Shown: positions 1-5,936 of the stretch, piece after piece
How the letters are laid out: each line of letters starts with the position of its first letter
Position numbering within the stretch: position 1 is the stretch's first letter
NCBI GenBank assembly: GCA_017694135.1
Contig: JADING010000010.1
Location: 1-7,998 of the forward strand
Source of the DNA: Candidatus Scatoplasma merdavium
Lineage (GTDB): Bacteria; Bacillota_I; Bacilli_A; RFN20; CAG-288
Length of the DNA stretch: 7,998 bases
Direction of reading: 5' to 3'
The notes under the pieces: generated by a model
The model's database searches: none
The model's input: only the letters and a program-made list of their open reading frames with translations
Told to the model about the DNA's origin: nothing
Position numbers and translations under genes: made by a program

Positions 1-1596
1 TGCCTAGTAGGATGCGATGCCAGGGTTATTAAAACTAGCTATCACACCTCATCATCCGCTTCCACTACCTCATCTGAATCTTCATCAGGTTCATCATCAA
101 TTTCATCTTCTAGTTCATCTTCTAGTTCATCCTCTAATTCATCCTTAAGTTCATCTTCTAGTTCAAGTCAAGAAGATACTTCTCACACTCTCTATTTAGT
201 AGGAGATTCAACAGTTTGTGACTTTGGTGATGAAGATATTGGTAGATACTATCCACGCTATGGCTACGGAACCAAAATTGGAAACTACTTAGATGAAAAC
301 ATCAATGTAGTTAACTTGGCTTTATCTGGCCGCTCTTCTAAGAGCTTCTTAGCAGAAAGCAACTACGCTACTTTAGCAGACTCTATCAAAGAAGGAGACT
401 ACTTGCTCATTAGCTTTGGACACAACGATGAAAAAGGCGATGATCCAACTAGATACACCGATCCAAAAGGCGATTATACAACTGAAGGATCATTTGCTAA
501 ATCACTCTATGACAATTACATCAAACTCGCTTTAGACAACAAAGCCACACCGATATTAACCACCCCGATTGTCAGAAGAGCTGACGATAATGTCTACGAT
601 GGTAACAACATTCATCAAACCAGCTACGGCGATTATTCTCAAGCCATTAGAGAACTGGCTGCAGACACTTCAACACAGTATGTAGATTTAACCAACCTAA
701 CTAAAACTGAGTGGGAAACTGCCGGCTCAGAAAAGACTTTAGAATACAACTCAAGAACTAACACTGATCCCAAATCTGTCGATAACACTCACTTAAGTAA
801 CTACGGTTCTGCTGTTGTCGCTTATTTGCTAGCCGACGCTATAAAAGACAGCGAATCTTCTTTAGCCAATTACATTAAGAAAGACATACCTTATCCTGAA
901 GCCAGCGATTATCCAAACGCCAATCCAGATTACGTTGAACCTTCTTACACACCTCCTACCGCTTCATCAACTACTTTCACTGGCATTCCTGAAGGCTGGT
1001 GGGCTTCCGTGTTTGGCGATGTTGGCGGAGAATCAAAACTCAGTCCCGATAACTTTACTTTCAAAGTTAATGAAGATGATAGTGTGACTATGGCTGTTAA
1101 AAATAACTGCGGCAAAATTTCTAGCACTGCCGACGGTGTCGGAATGATGTTTAAACAGGTCCCTGCTAATCAGGACTTCACTTTGACTGGAACAATTGAA
1201 ATCGTTGACTTCAGCAATAACAGTCAAATCAGTTTTGGGGCTATGCTGCGCGATGATATGTATATAGATACATACAATAACGCTATATCTTCAAACTACG
1301 TTGCTGCCGGTGCGTTAGAAGTGGCAAAAGCCACTCCTTCCGTCATCTTCTCTAGAGAAGATAGCAAGCTATCTAAAGACAAAAAAGTCACTAAAGAAGA
1401 TATAGTTATTGGAAGCAAAGTCGATGTCAGCATTACCCGTAACGGAAATACTATCGAAGCGAAATTCGGCGCTAACAGCTATACTTACACCGATTTTAAC
1501 TTAACTGAAATTGATGGTGCTTACGACTACGTCGGTTTCTATGTCGTGCGCAACTGCGAGATTAACCTCTCAAATTTCTCCTTAACTATTAATTAA
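1..1596 (+). CDS. Secreted lipoprotein, rhamnogalacturonan acetylesterase-like SGNH hydrolase (5' end off window)
   Basis: The frame is open from base 1 to TAA at 1594-1596 and gives 531 visible residues. A start at TTG 316 would remove the catalytic serine, so it is not real. Residues 2-5 read LVGC, a good lipobox, so only the first part of the signal peptide is missing and Cys5 is probably the lipidated residue. A serine-rich linker (about 17-56) follows. The catalytic domain (about 62-280) has all SGNH blocks: GDSTV with Ser70, GRSSKS with Gly110, GHND at 140-143, and DNTH with Asp261 and His264. The GDSTV, GRSxKS and FGHND set is typical of the CE12 rhamnogalacturonan acetylesterase family (YesT type), which removes acetyl groups from pectin side regions. 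A Pro/Tyr-rich linker (about 295-320) leads to a C-terminal domain (about 328-531) with alternating beta-strand character, possibly carbohydrate-binding. Confidence is high for the hydrolase family, moderate for the substrate and low for the last domain. Confidence 0.88.
   Translation, partial: CLVGCDARVIKTSYHTSSSASTTSSESSSGSSSISSSSSSSSSSSNSSLSSSSSSSQEDTSHTLYLVGDSTVCDFGDEDIGRYYPRYGYGTKIGNYLDENINVVNLALSGRSSKSFLAESNYATLADSIKEGDYLLISFGHNDEKGDDPTRYTDPKGDYTTEGSFAKSLYDNYIKLALDNKATPILTTPIVRRADDNVYDGNNIHQTSYGDYSQAIRELAADTSTQYVDLTNLTKTEWETAGSEKTLEYNSRTNTDPKSVDNTHLSNYGSAVVAYLLADAIKDSESSLANYIKKDIPYPEASDYPNANPDYVEPSYTPPTASSTTFTGIPEGWWASVFGDVGGESKLSPDNFTFKVNEDDSVTMAVKNNCGKISSTADGVGMMFKQVPANQDFTLTGTIEIVDFSNNSQISFGAMLRDDMYIDTYNNAISSNYVAAGALEVAKATPSVIFSREDSKLSKDKKVTKEDIVIGSKVDVSITRNGNTIEAKFGANSYTYTDFNLTEIDGAYDYVGFYVVRNCEINLSNFSLTIN
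103..162 (+). repeat. 12-bp tandem repeat encoding serine linker
   Basis: Five head-to-tail copies of a 12-bp unit lie at 103, 115, 127, 139 and 151. Copies 1, 2 and 5 are identical (TCATCTTCTAGT); copies 3 and 4 carry a few substitutions. Each unit is four codons, giving Ser-Ser-Ser-Ser with one Asn and one Leu variant, so changes in copy number keep the frame. The repeat forms the tether between the lipidated cysteine and the esterase domain. Less regular Ser-rich codons flank it from about position 49. Confidence 0.9.
1321..1373. repeat. Cluster of short inverted repeats inside the esterase gene
   Basis: Three inverted repeats sit within 53 bases of coding sequence. At 1321-1334 there is GTGGC-AAAA-GCCAC. 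At 1345-1362 there is a perfect 18-bp palindrome centred on CTAG. At 1360-1373 there is GATAGC-AA-GCTATC, which shares three bases with the palindrome, so the last two hairpins cannot fully form at once. The region encodes a charged stretch (about residues 441-458) in the C-terminal domain. No function is established; it may be chance or constrained mRNA structure. Confidence 0.6.
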
Positions 1597-1631
1597 ATTA
1601 TCCATTTTCTTAAGTTTTTTAAAATTAAGGC

Positions 1632-1665
1632 TTGAAATATATTAAAAGCCCGTATATTTTATAAT
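1632..1665 (+). promoter_or_regulatory. Putative promoter of hpt
   Basis: TTGAAA (1632-1637) is followed after 17 bases by TATTTT (1655-1660), and a better -10 hexamer, TATAAT, lies at 1660-1665 but with a 22-base spacer. The first pairing predicts a start near 1667, leaving a leader of about 13 bases with AGGA (1670-1673) six bases before ATG 1680. The second would start transcription at about 1672 and cut that ribosome site. The first reading is preferred because it keeps the ribosome site. Confidence 0.45.
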
Positions 1666-1679
1666 TCATAGGATTAAAT

Positions 1680-2249
1680 ATGAGAGAAGTTCTATTATCA
1701 CGTGAGCAAATTGAAGCTATCTGCAAAAATATCGGCCACTTACTGTCAGAAGAACTGAAGGATGAAGAGCGGGCACCGATGGTTGTCGGAGTCATGAAAG
1801 GCGGATTGAATTTCACCTTAGATTTGATTAAGGACATCGATGTTCCTATTATTACCGACTACGTTCAAATCTCTTCTTACAGCGGAACTTCTCAAACTGG
1901 AATCATTTCTTTAAAGAAGGATCTTTCTATTACCGATATCAAAGACCGCGTGGTCATCTTAGTTGACGATGTTGTCGATACCGGCTACTCAATGCACTAT
2001 TTGAGGCACTTCCTTTTAGAAAAATACAATCCAAAAAGAATCATTATCTGCTGTTTAATTAATAAAACATCCGTAAGAAAAATCGATGTTAAAATTGATT
2101 ACAGCGGATACGAACTTAAGGAAAACAAATTCTTGATGGGATATGGGCTTGATTACAAAGAGCTCTTCCGTAACGTTCCTTATGTCTACATCCCTGACCA
2201 AGAAGAAATTGATGAATACGAAAAGACCGCTAGAGAGAAAGTTCTCTAG
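1680..2249 (+). CDS. hpt: Hypoxanthine (guanine) phosphoribosyltransferase
   Basis: The 189-residue protein should transfer phosphoribosyl from PRPP to hypoxanthine or guanine for purine salvage in the cytoplasm. Visible family signatures are GVMKGG (residues 37-42, the PPi loop), SSYSGTSQTG (65-74, the flexible catalytic loop), the PRPP-binding VVILVDDVVDTG (91-102), the NKTSVRK segment with the base-contacting lysine, and GYGLDY near the C-terminus followed by RNVPYV. Length fits bacterial Hpt (about 180). The PRPP loop has Asp96-Asp97 where this family usually has Glu-Asp. Start ATG 1680 is preceded by a modest AGGA at six bases. It appears to be a single-gene unit with its own promoter and a terminator that overlaps its stop. 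PyrR is a related fold, but the GYGLDY and SSYS motifs favour Hpt. Confidence 0.93.
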   Translation: MREVLLSREQIEAICKNIGHLLSEELKDEERAPMVVGVMKGGLNFTLDLIKDIDVPIITDYVQISSYSGTSQTGIISLKKDLSITDIKDRVVILVDDVVDTGYSMHYLRHFLLEKYNPKRIIICCLINKTSVRKIDVKIDYSGYELKENKFLMGYGLDYKELFRNVPYVYIPDQEEIDEYEKTAREKVL

Positions 2250-2260
2250 CGATCTTTTTT
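2228..2260 (+). terminator. Intrinsic terminator of hpt, overlapping its stop codon
   Basis: CGCTAGAGA (2228-2236) pairs with the complementary arm 2243-2251 around a loop of about six bases and is followed by TCTTTTTT (2253-2260). The 5' arm is hpt coding sequence and the TAG stop (2247-2249) lies in the 3' arm. The T-run touches the TAA stop of the convergent minus-strand gene (2259-2261). On the minus strand the same hairpin is followed by GTCTTTTC, so it may also terminate that operon, less strongly. Confidence 0.88.
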
Positions 2261-2825
2261 AATTATTAGTCCCATAAATTCCCGCATAAGCCGCATCTAA
2301 TCCGCCTTTACCTAAATAATAAGTGACAATATTAGAAGCAAACTCAATCGAATAAGCCATAGAACGCCCGGTAATAAACTTGCCGTCGACTATGGAACCT
2401 ACATCGTTCCAAGTCCCACTCTCACCTTGAAAACCCGGGAAACAAACGTAGTTGACACCTTTTAAATAACCGCGGGAAGAAAGAATAGAGGGGGCGGCGC
2501 AAATAGCGCACATTAACTTGCTAGGCTCAGAAGAAAAATAGTCGACAAGCTTGGAAACATATTTGGACTTAGCCAAATTATCAACTCCGAGTTTCCCACC
2601 CGGTAAAACCAAAAAGTCGTAATTTAAATAACCGTCTCCAAGCTCAAGATAATTAGTCTTGGTTTTAATCGTTACACCGTGAGAAGAATGAACTTGGTGG
2701 CACTTTTTAATAGAAACCAATTCAACTTCAATCCCCGATCTAGCAAGGATATCGGCAGTAATTAGAGCTTCGCATTCTTCCACTCCATCTGCCATAAGAA
2801 TAATGCCTTTAACTTTCTTTTCCAT
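2259..2825 (-). CDS. DJ-1/PfpI family protein (YajL/ThiJ-like)
   Basis: This 188-residue protein has the DJ-1 fold signatures. DGVEECEA near the N-terminus places Glu19 opposite the conserved glutamate of DJ-1. LVLPGG follows at 72-77. The nucleophile elbow is AICAAPSIL with Cys109. A TGRSMAYSIEFA segment near the C-terminus matches the TSRGPGTxxEFA region of DJ-1/YajL. Members are linked to oxidative or carbonyl stress, and some to deglycase, glyoxalase or chaperone activity; the exact activity cannot be read here. The helix and strand order and the length fit the short single-domain DJ-1 group rather than large catalases or HchA. The start ATG (2825-2823) has AAGGAG five bases upstream. It is the second gene of a two-gene operon, nine bases after the stop of the membrane-protein gene. 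Confidence 0.88.
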   Translation of the reverse strand: MEKKVKGIILMADGVEECEALITADILARSGIEVELVSIKKCHQVHSSHGVTIKTKTNYLELGDGYLNYDFLVLPGGKLGVDNLAKSKYVSKLVDYFSSEPSKLMCAICAAPSILSSRGYLKGVNYVCFPGFQGESGTWNDVGSIVDGKFITGRSMAYSIEFASNIVTYYLGKGGLDAAYAGIYGTNN

Positions 2826-2830
2826 AATCG

Positions 2831-2836
2831 CTCCTT
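2831..2836 (-). promoter_or_regulatory. Ribosome binding site of the DJ-1 family gene
   Basis: On the minus strand AAGGAG is five bases before the ATG and overlaps the TAA stop of the upstream gene (2837-2835). This arrangement fixes the start at 2825 and suggests translational coupling in the operon. Confidence 0.8.
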
Positions 2837-3359
2837 ACATCAATATCGCTGTTTTTAAAGTAGAGTGAGTCAACCTGACAATCGTGCGACAAAAAGGCAT
2901 GTGAAACATAGCGTTATATAATCCCGCCACTTTGTTATACGCCTTGTATTTCTGCTCAGAATCTTCAGGGTAACTATCTAGTTCTCTCTTTTCCTCTTCG
3001 CTTAAAAAATCCTTATACCTAGCGTCTTCGTTAGCAATTTTCACTATGAATTTAGCGGAAAAATCACACATATTTTTATAAAGTGAACGTTCTTGCATAC
3101 TCATGGAAGGAAGAGAATCTATTCCTTCTAATATAACCCTGGTAGCTTCTTTATCAAATTTGAATCCTCTTTTAAGCACACCTTTGATGTACCTGGATAA
3201 TTTCCTACCCCTATCTTGTTCATATTCAACGAGCTTAGCGAGCTCCTCTTCGACTTTCGGATAGCGTCTCTTAGCTAAAAAGTATGAAATAACCCCGCAA
3301 ATTAAGCCTAAAACAAGAAGTCCAACTAAGACGATAACAACAATAATTATTTCTGTCAT
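2835..3359 (-). CDS. Single-pass membrane protein of unknown function (weakly LemA-like)
   Basis: From ATG 3359 the product is 174 residues. It has a short N-terminus, one long hydrophobic helix (about residues 3-29, Ile/Val/Leu/Gly-rich), a basic stop-transfer patch (AKRRYPK), and then a largely helical, highly charged domain of about 140 residues. The basic patch after the helix predicts N-outside, C-cytoplasmic topology. The overall plan and a C-terminal YNKVAGLYNAMFHMP stretch vaguely recall LemA proteins, but the core does not align convincingly, so no function is assigned. An ATG at 3374 would add five residues. It is disfavoured because it lacks a ribosome site and overlaps the predicted transcription start, whereas 3359 has AAAGAGA six or so bases upstream. 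It is the first gene of the operon with the DJ-1 gene. Confidence 0.75.
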   Translation of the reverse strand: MTEIIIVVIVLVGLLVLGLICGVISYFLAKRRYPKVEEELAKLVEYEQDRGRKLSRYIKGVLKRGFKFDKEATRVILEGIDSLPSMSMQERSLYKNMCDFSAKFIVKIANEDARYKDFLSEEEKRELDSYPEDSEQKYKAYNKVAGLYNAMFHMPFCRTIVRLTHSTLKTAILM

Positions 3360-3377
3360 ATTATTCTCTTTCATTTT

Positions 3378-3406
3378 ATTTTACTATGTAAAAATAAGAT
3401 AGGCAA
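3378..3406 (-). promoter_or_regulatory. Putative promoter of the minus-strand membrane protein/DJ-1 operon
   Basis: Read on the minus strand, TTGCCT (3406-3401) is followed after exactly 17 bases by TAAAAT (3383-3378). Transcription would begin near 3371, giving a leader of about 12 bases before ATG 3359 that contains AAAGAGA. The site lies back to back with the ispD promoter in a 65-base gap. Confidence 0.55.
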
Positions 3407-3424
3407 TTTAAGAGAGATTAAACT

Positions 3425-3433
3425 TGCTATAAT
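3425..3433 (+). promoter_or_regulatory. Extended -10 promoter of the ispD operon
   Basis: TGC immediately before a perfect TATAAT (3428-3433) makes an extended -10 element. No good -35 hexamer is present at the usual distance (AATTTA at 3405-3410), as is common for extended -10 promoters. Seven bases after the hexamer is G3440, the first base of the ispD GTG codon. The bases between are all T, so no ribosome binding site exists. Confidence 0.65.
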
Positions 3434-3439
3434 TTTTTT

Positions 3440-4147
3440 GTGAGATATTTTGTCAGTTTAGCAAGCGGAGATGGTAAAAGGCTCTTCCCTCTTCTTAAAG
3501 TTAAAAAGCAGTACGCCGTTTTAAACGAAGGTACTTCTTATGCGGAAGTTAGTTTTATCCTACCTCTTAAAACCGCTATCTCATCTTCTCTTTTTGAAAG
3601 AATAATCGTAGTGATTAATAAAGAAGATGAAGGTCTAACTAGACGCTATCTATCTAATGCAGGCTTAAATCAAGTAGAACTAGTTTACGGCAGCAATTTT
3701 CGCGAAGCGTCGTTAAAAAACGCTGCAGCTTATTTAAAAACGATTAAAGCTGATGAAAACGATGTTGTTTACGTCCACGATTCTGCCCGCGTTCTTCTTT
3801 CTATAGAGTTCCTTCTTTCTTTAGCGAAAGAAGATTCTTCGAATTTAATTCCCTGTTTAGATTTAAGCGATTCAATCTTAGATAAAAGAAGTCTCTCTTA
3901 TTTAGATAGAGACAATTTTAAGCTCGTGCAAACCCCACAAGTTATGCGCTTCAAAGATTTAATTTCAATAATGAATCTCGACGTAAGCAAATACACTGAT
4001 GAAGGCTCAATGCTAAAAGCAGCTAACATTCCTTTTAAACTCATAAAAGGAGATAGGAACAACATTAAACTGACTGATCAAGAATCACTTCATTACATTG
4101 AATACTTAAGGAGCAAAGCGAACGAATATGGAAAAACAAAAATATAA
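3440..4147 (+). CDS. ispD: 2-C-methyl-D-erythritol 4-phosphate cytidylyltransferase
   Basis: The 235-residue protein matches the IspD/TarI cytidylyltransferase family. IspD joins CTP and methylerythritol phosphate in the MEP isoprenoid pathway. Visible elements are an N-terminal nucleotide loop SGDGKRL with Arg14, KKQY with Lys23, VHDSAR with Asp114, DRDNFKLVQTPQ, TDEGSML, and NIKLT with Lys210, which match the catalytic Arg, Lys, Asp, TPQ, TDxxS and NIK positions of E. coli IspD. The glycine loop (ASGDGKRL rather than AAGxGxRM) is diverged, and Ser appears where E. coli has the DT threonine. TarI is less likely because no tarJ or teichoic acid genes are nearby. Start GTG 3440 fits the family N-terminus exactly; a stop lies in frame at 3419 and no start lies between. 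No Shine-Dalgarno is present. It overlaps the next gene by 20 bases. Confidence 0.85.
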   Translation: MRYFVSLASGDGKRLFPLLKVKKQYAVLNEGTSYAEVSFILPLKTAISSSLFERIIVVINKEDEGLTRRYLSNAGLNQVELVYGSNFREASLKNAAAYLKTIKADENDVVYVHDSARVLLSIEFLLSLAKEDSSNLIPCLDLSDSILDKRSLSYLDRDNFKLVQTPQVMRFKDLISIMNLDVSKYTDEGSMLKAANIPFKLIKGDRNNIKLTDQESLHYIEYLRSKANEYGKTKI

Positions 4148-4529
4148 AATTGGAGACAAAGTCGAAGCAAAGATTACTTCTATCGCTCCATTTGGAGCTT
4201 TTGCGGATATTTTAAGCGGCGGAAGCGGACTGATTCACATTTCGGAAATCGACAACAAATTTATTAAAAACATCGCTGACTATCTCCCCGTCGGTTCAAT
4301 TCACACCCTGATGATTACCAACGTTTTAGACAAGCCTGACACTTACGCGCTTTCGCTGAAAAGAATAAATGGACGCAAACGCCAAGTGTTGCAAAAAGCA
4401 CAAAAACCTTTATCTAGAAAAGAATATAATAAAAGCGTATTAGAAAACTATCCGTTTGACGAACTTAAAAATTCGTTGGACGGTTTCATTGATAGAGAGT
4501 TGAAACGCGTGGAAAAAGGAGGCAATTAA
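4128..4529 (+). CDS. S1-domain RNA-binding protein, YugI/GSP13/CvfD family
   Basis: The 133-residue protein starts with one S1 OB-fold domain (about residues 6-78), with typical strands KIGDKVEAKITSI, FGAFADI and GLIHISEI, and ending in YALSLKRI. A basic linker (NGRKRQVLQKAQK) and a short helical C-terminal segment ending NSLDGFIDRELKR follow. This architecture and length match B. subtilis YugI (general stress protein 13) and pneumococcal CvfD, which bind RNA or ribosomes and act in post-transcriptional regulation; the target here is unknown. ATG 4128 lies inside the end of ispD. The nearest ribosome site, AAGGAG at 4108-4113, is 14 bases away, longer than usual, so translation probably depends on ribosomes finishing ispD. 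Pgi follows three bases after its stop. In B. subtilis yugI and pgi (yugL) also lie close together. Confidence 0.85.
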   Translation: MEKQKYKIGDKVEAKITSIAPFGAFADILSGGSGLIHISEIDNKFIKNIADYLPVGSIHTLMITNVLDKPDTYALSLKRINGRKRQVLQKAQKPLSRKEYNKSVLENYPFDELKNSLDGFIDRELKRVEKGGN

Positions 4530-4532
4530 AAC

Positions 4533-5828
4533 ATGGTAAAACTCGAACAATACGGAAAAATTCTTCCAGAAGTCAGTGAAGCAGTAAAACAATTACAGAA
4601 AGACTATCAAGAGGAAATCGCAACTAGGATTGATTCGCGTTCCGGTCGCGGCAACGATTTCTTAGGATGGCTAGATTACGCTAGTAAACTAGACGAAAAA
4701 GAAGTCGAACGAATCCAAGCTTGTGCCAAAAGAATAAGAGAAAATTACGAAGCCTTGGCAGTCGTAGGTATCGGTGGATCATATTTAGGTGCCCGTGCCG
4801 CTATCGAGGCTATTAACGGGTTGTATCCTAACGACAATTTCAAAATCGTCTTTGTCGGTAACACCCTTTCTAGCAACTACACTCACCAAGTAATAGAATT
4901 CTTAAAAGACAAAAAGTTCGCTATCAACGTCATTTCCAAATCAGGAACGACCACCGAACCTTCAATCGCTTTCCGCTTATTGAAAGACTTGCTTGAAAAG
5001 AAATATGGTCATGCCTATTTAAAAGATGCCATTATCGCTACTACCGATAGAGCTAGAGGAGCTTTGAAGAAAGAAGCTGATGCCGAAGGATACGAACAGT
5101 TTGTCATTCCCGATGACGTCGGTGGAAGATACTCAGTTATAACTCCAGTTGGACTTCTTCCTATCGCTGCCGCTAACATCGATATTAAGGCGTTCTTAAA
5201 AGGCGTCAAGGAAGGCGAAAAAGAATACTCTGTTCACGATATCTCTAAGAACACTGCCTACTACTACGCCTGCACTCGTTACGCTTTATACAAAATGAAC
5301 TATCCGGTAGAAATGTTCGTCTCTTACGAACCTCAATACCAAATGATCTCCGAATGGTTAAAGCAGCTATTTGCTGAATCTGAAGGCAAAGAAGGCAAGG
5401 GATTATTGCCAGACTCAGTAACCTTCACTACCGATCTCCACTCAGTCGGTCAAATGATTCAGCAAGGTTCTCCGACGTTGTTTGAAACCATCATCAATGT
5501 CGAAACCCCTAATTACGACATCACCATCGAAAAAGACAAAGACGATTTAGATGGTTTGAATTATCTCGCAGGCAAATCTCTCTCGTATGTCAACCACACA
5601 GCGTTTAAAGGAACTTTAAAAGCCCATACTGAGGATGGAAAAGTCTTCGCTAATATCTTAAGTGTCGAAAAGCTCGATGCTGAAACCTTAGGTAACCTCT
5701 TCTACTTTTTCATGCGCACCTGCGCTTTCTCCGCTTACTTGCTCGATGTTAACCCCTTCGATCAACCCGGCGTTGAAATTTACAAACACAATATGTTTGT
5801 TCTCTTAGGTAAGCCCGGAGTTAAATAA
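4533..5828 (+). CDS. pgi: Glucose-6-phosphate isomerase
   Basis: The 431-residue cytoplasmic enzyme interconverts glucose 6-phosphate and fructose 6-phosphate. It shows the sugar isomerase motifs in order: VGIGGSYLGARAA in the N-terminal SIS domain, SKSGTTTEP (from about residue 135) for phosphate binding, DDVGGRYSVITPVG, AESEGKEGKG with the likely base Glu282, TTDLHSVGQ with His303, and KHNMFVLLGK near the C-terminus with Lys418. The length is that of the short bacterial class (B. subtilis about 450). ATG 4533 follows a strong AAAAGGAGG (4514-4522) located in the end of the S1 gene. It is the last gene of the ispD operon and is followed by a clear terminator. Confidence 0.97.
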   Translation: MVKLEQYGKILPEVSEAVKQLQKDYQEEIATRIDSRSGRGNDFLGWLDYASKLDEKEVERIQACAKRIRENYEALAVVGIGGSYLGARAAIEAINGLYPNDNFKIVFVGNTLSSNYTHQVIEFLKDKKFAINVISKSGTTTEPSIAFRLLKDLLEKKYGHAYLKDAIIATTDRARGALKKEADAEGYEQFVIPDDVGGRYSVITPVGLLPIAAANIDIKAFLKGVKEGEKEYSVHDISKNTAYYYACTRYALYKMNYPVEMFVSYEPQYQMISEWLKQLFAESEGKEGKGLLPDSVTFTTDLHSVGQMIQQGSPTLFETIINVETPNYDITIEKDKDDLDGLNYLAGKSLSYVNHTAFKGTLKAHTEDGKVFANILSVEKLDAETLGNLFYFFMRTCAFSAYLLDVNPFDQPGVEIYKHNMFVLLGKPGVK

Positions 5829-5851
5829 ACAACTAAAAATACGAAAATTGA

Positions 5852-5882
5852 CCGCTAGTTAACCTAGCGGCCTTTCTTTTTA
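5852..5882 (+). terminator. Intrinsic terminator after pgi
   Basis: CCGCTAG (5852-5858) pairs with CTAGCGG (5864-5870) around a five-base loop and is followed by CCTTTCTTTTTT. It lies 23 bases after the pgi stop and ends the ispD-S1-pgi unit before the aminopeptidase promoter. Confidence 0.9.
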
Positions 5883-5883
5883 A

Positions 5884-5912
5884 TAGAAATTATCAATCTA
5901 AAGCGCTATATT
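5884..5912 (+). promoter_or_regulatory. Putative promoter of the M18 aminopeptidase gene
   Basis: TAGAAA (5884-5889) and TATATT (5907-5912) are 17 bases apart, predicting transcription from about 5919. The leader would carry AAAGGAA about eight bases before ATG 5937. The -35 match is modest (4 of 6), but the element sits right after a terminator where a new promoter is needed. Confidence 0.5.
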
Positions 5913-5936
5913 ATTAACCGAGAAAGGAAAAGAAAA

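Noticed and set aside
945..1227. Minus-strand open frames within the esterase gene, and similar ones opposite pgi, the aminopeptidase and rpmB
   Set aside because: They are antisense shadows of well-supported genes, with no ribosome sites or recognisable protein features.
1609..1650. Weak inverted repeats after the esterase gene (CTTAA/TTAAG at 1609-1629 and GGCTT/AAGCC at 1629-1650) as a terminator
   Set aside because: Stems are only five pairs, mostly A-T, with long or bulged loops and no following T-run. No convincing terminator was found for the esterase gene.
3469..3525. Small frame starting ATG 3469 after GCGGAG inside ispD, as an alternative product
   Set aside because: It runs only about 19 codons out of frame with ispD and resembles nothing. 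The ispD frame is clearly the coding one.
5852..5870. Shared GCTAG core in the hpt and pgi terminators as a dispersed repeat family
   Set aside because: Only five to seven bases are common and the loops and flanks differ. Two occurrences in 8 kb are compatible with chance.
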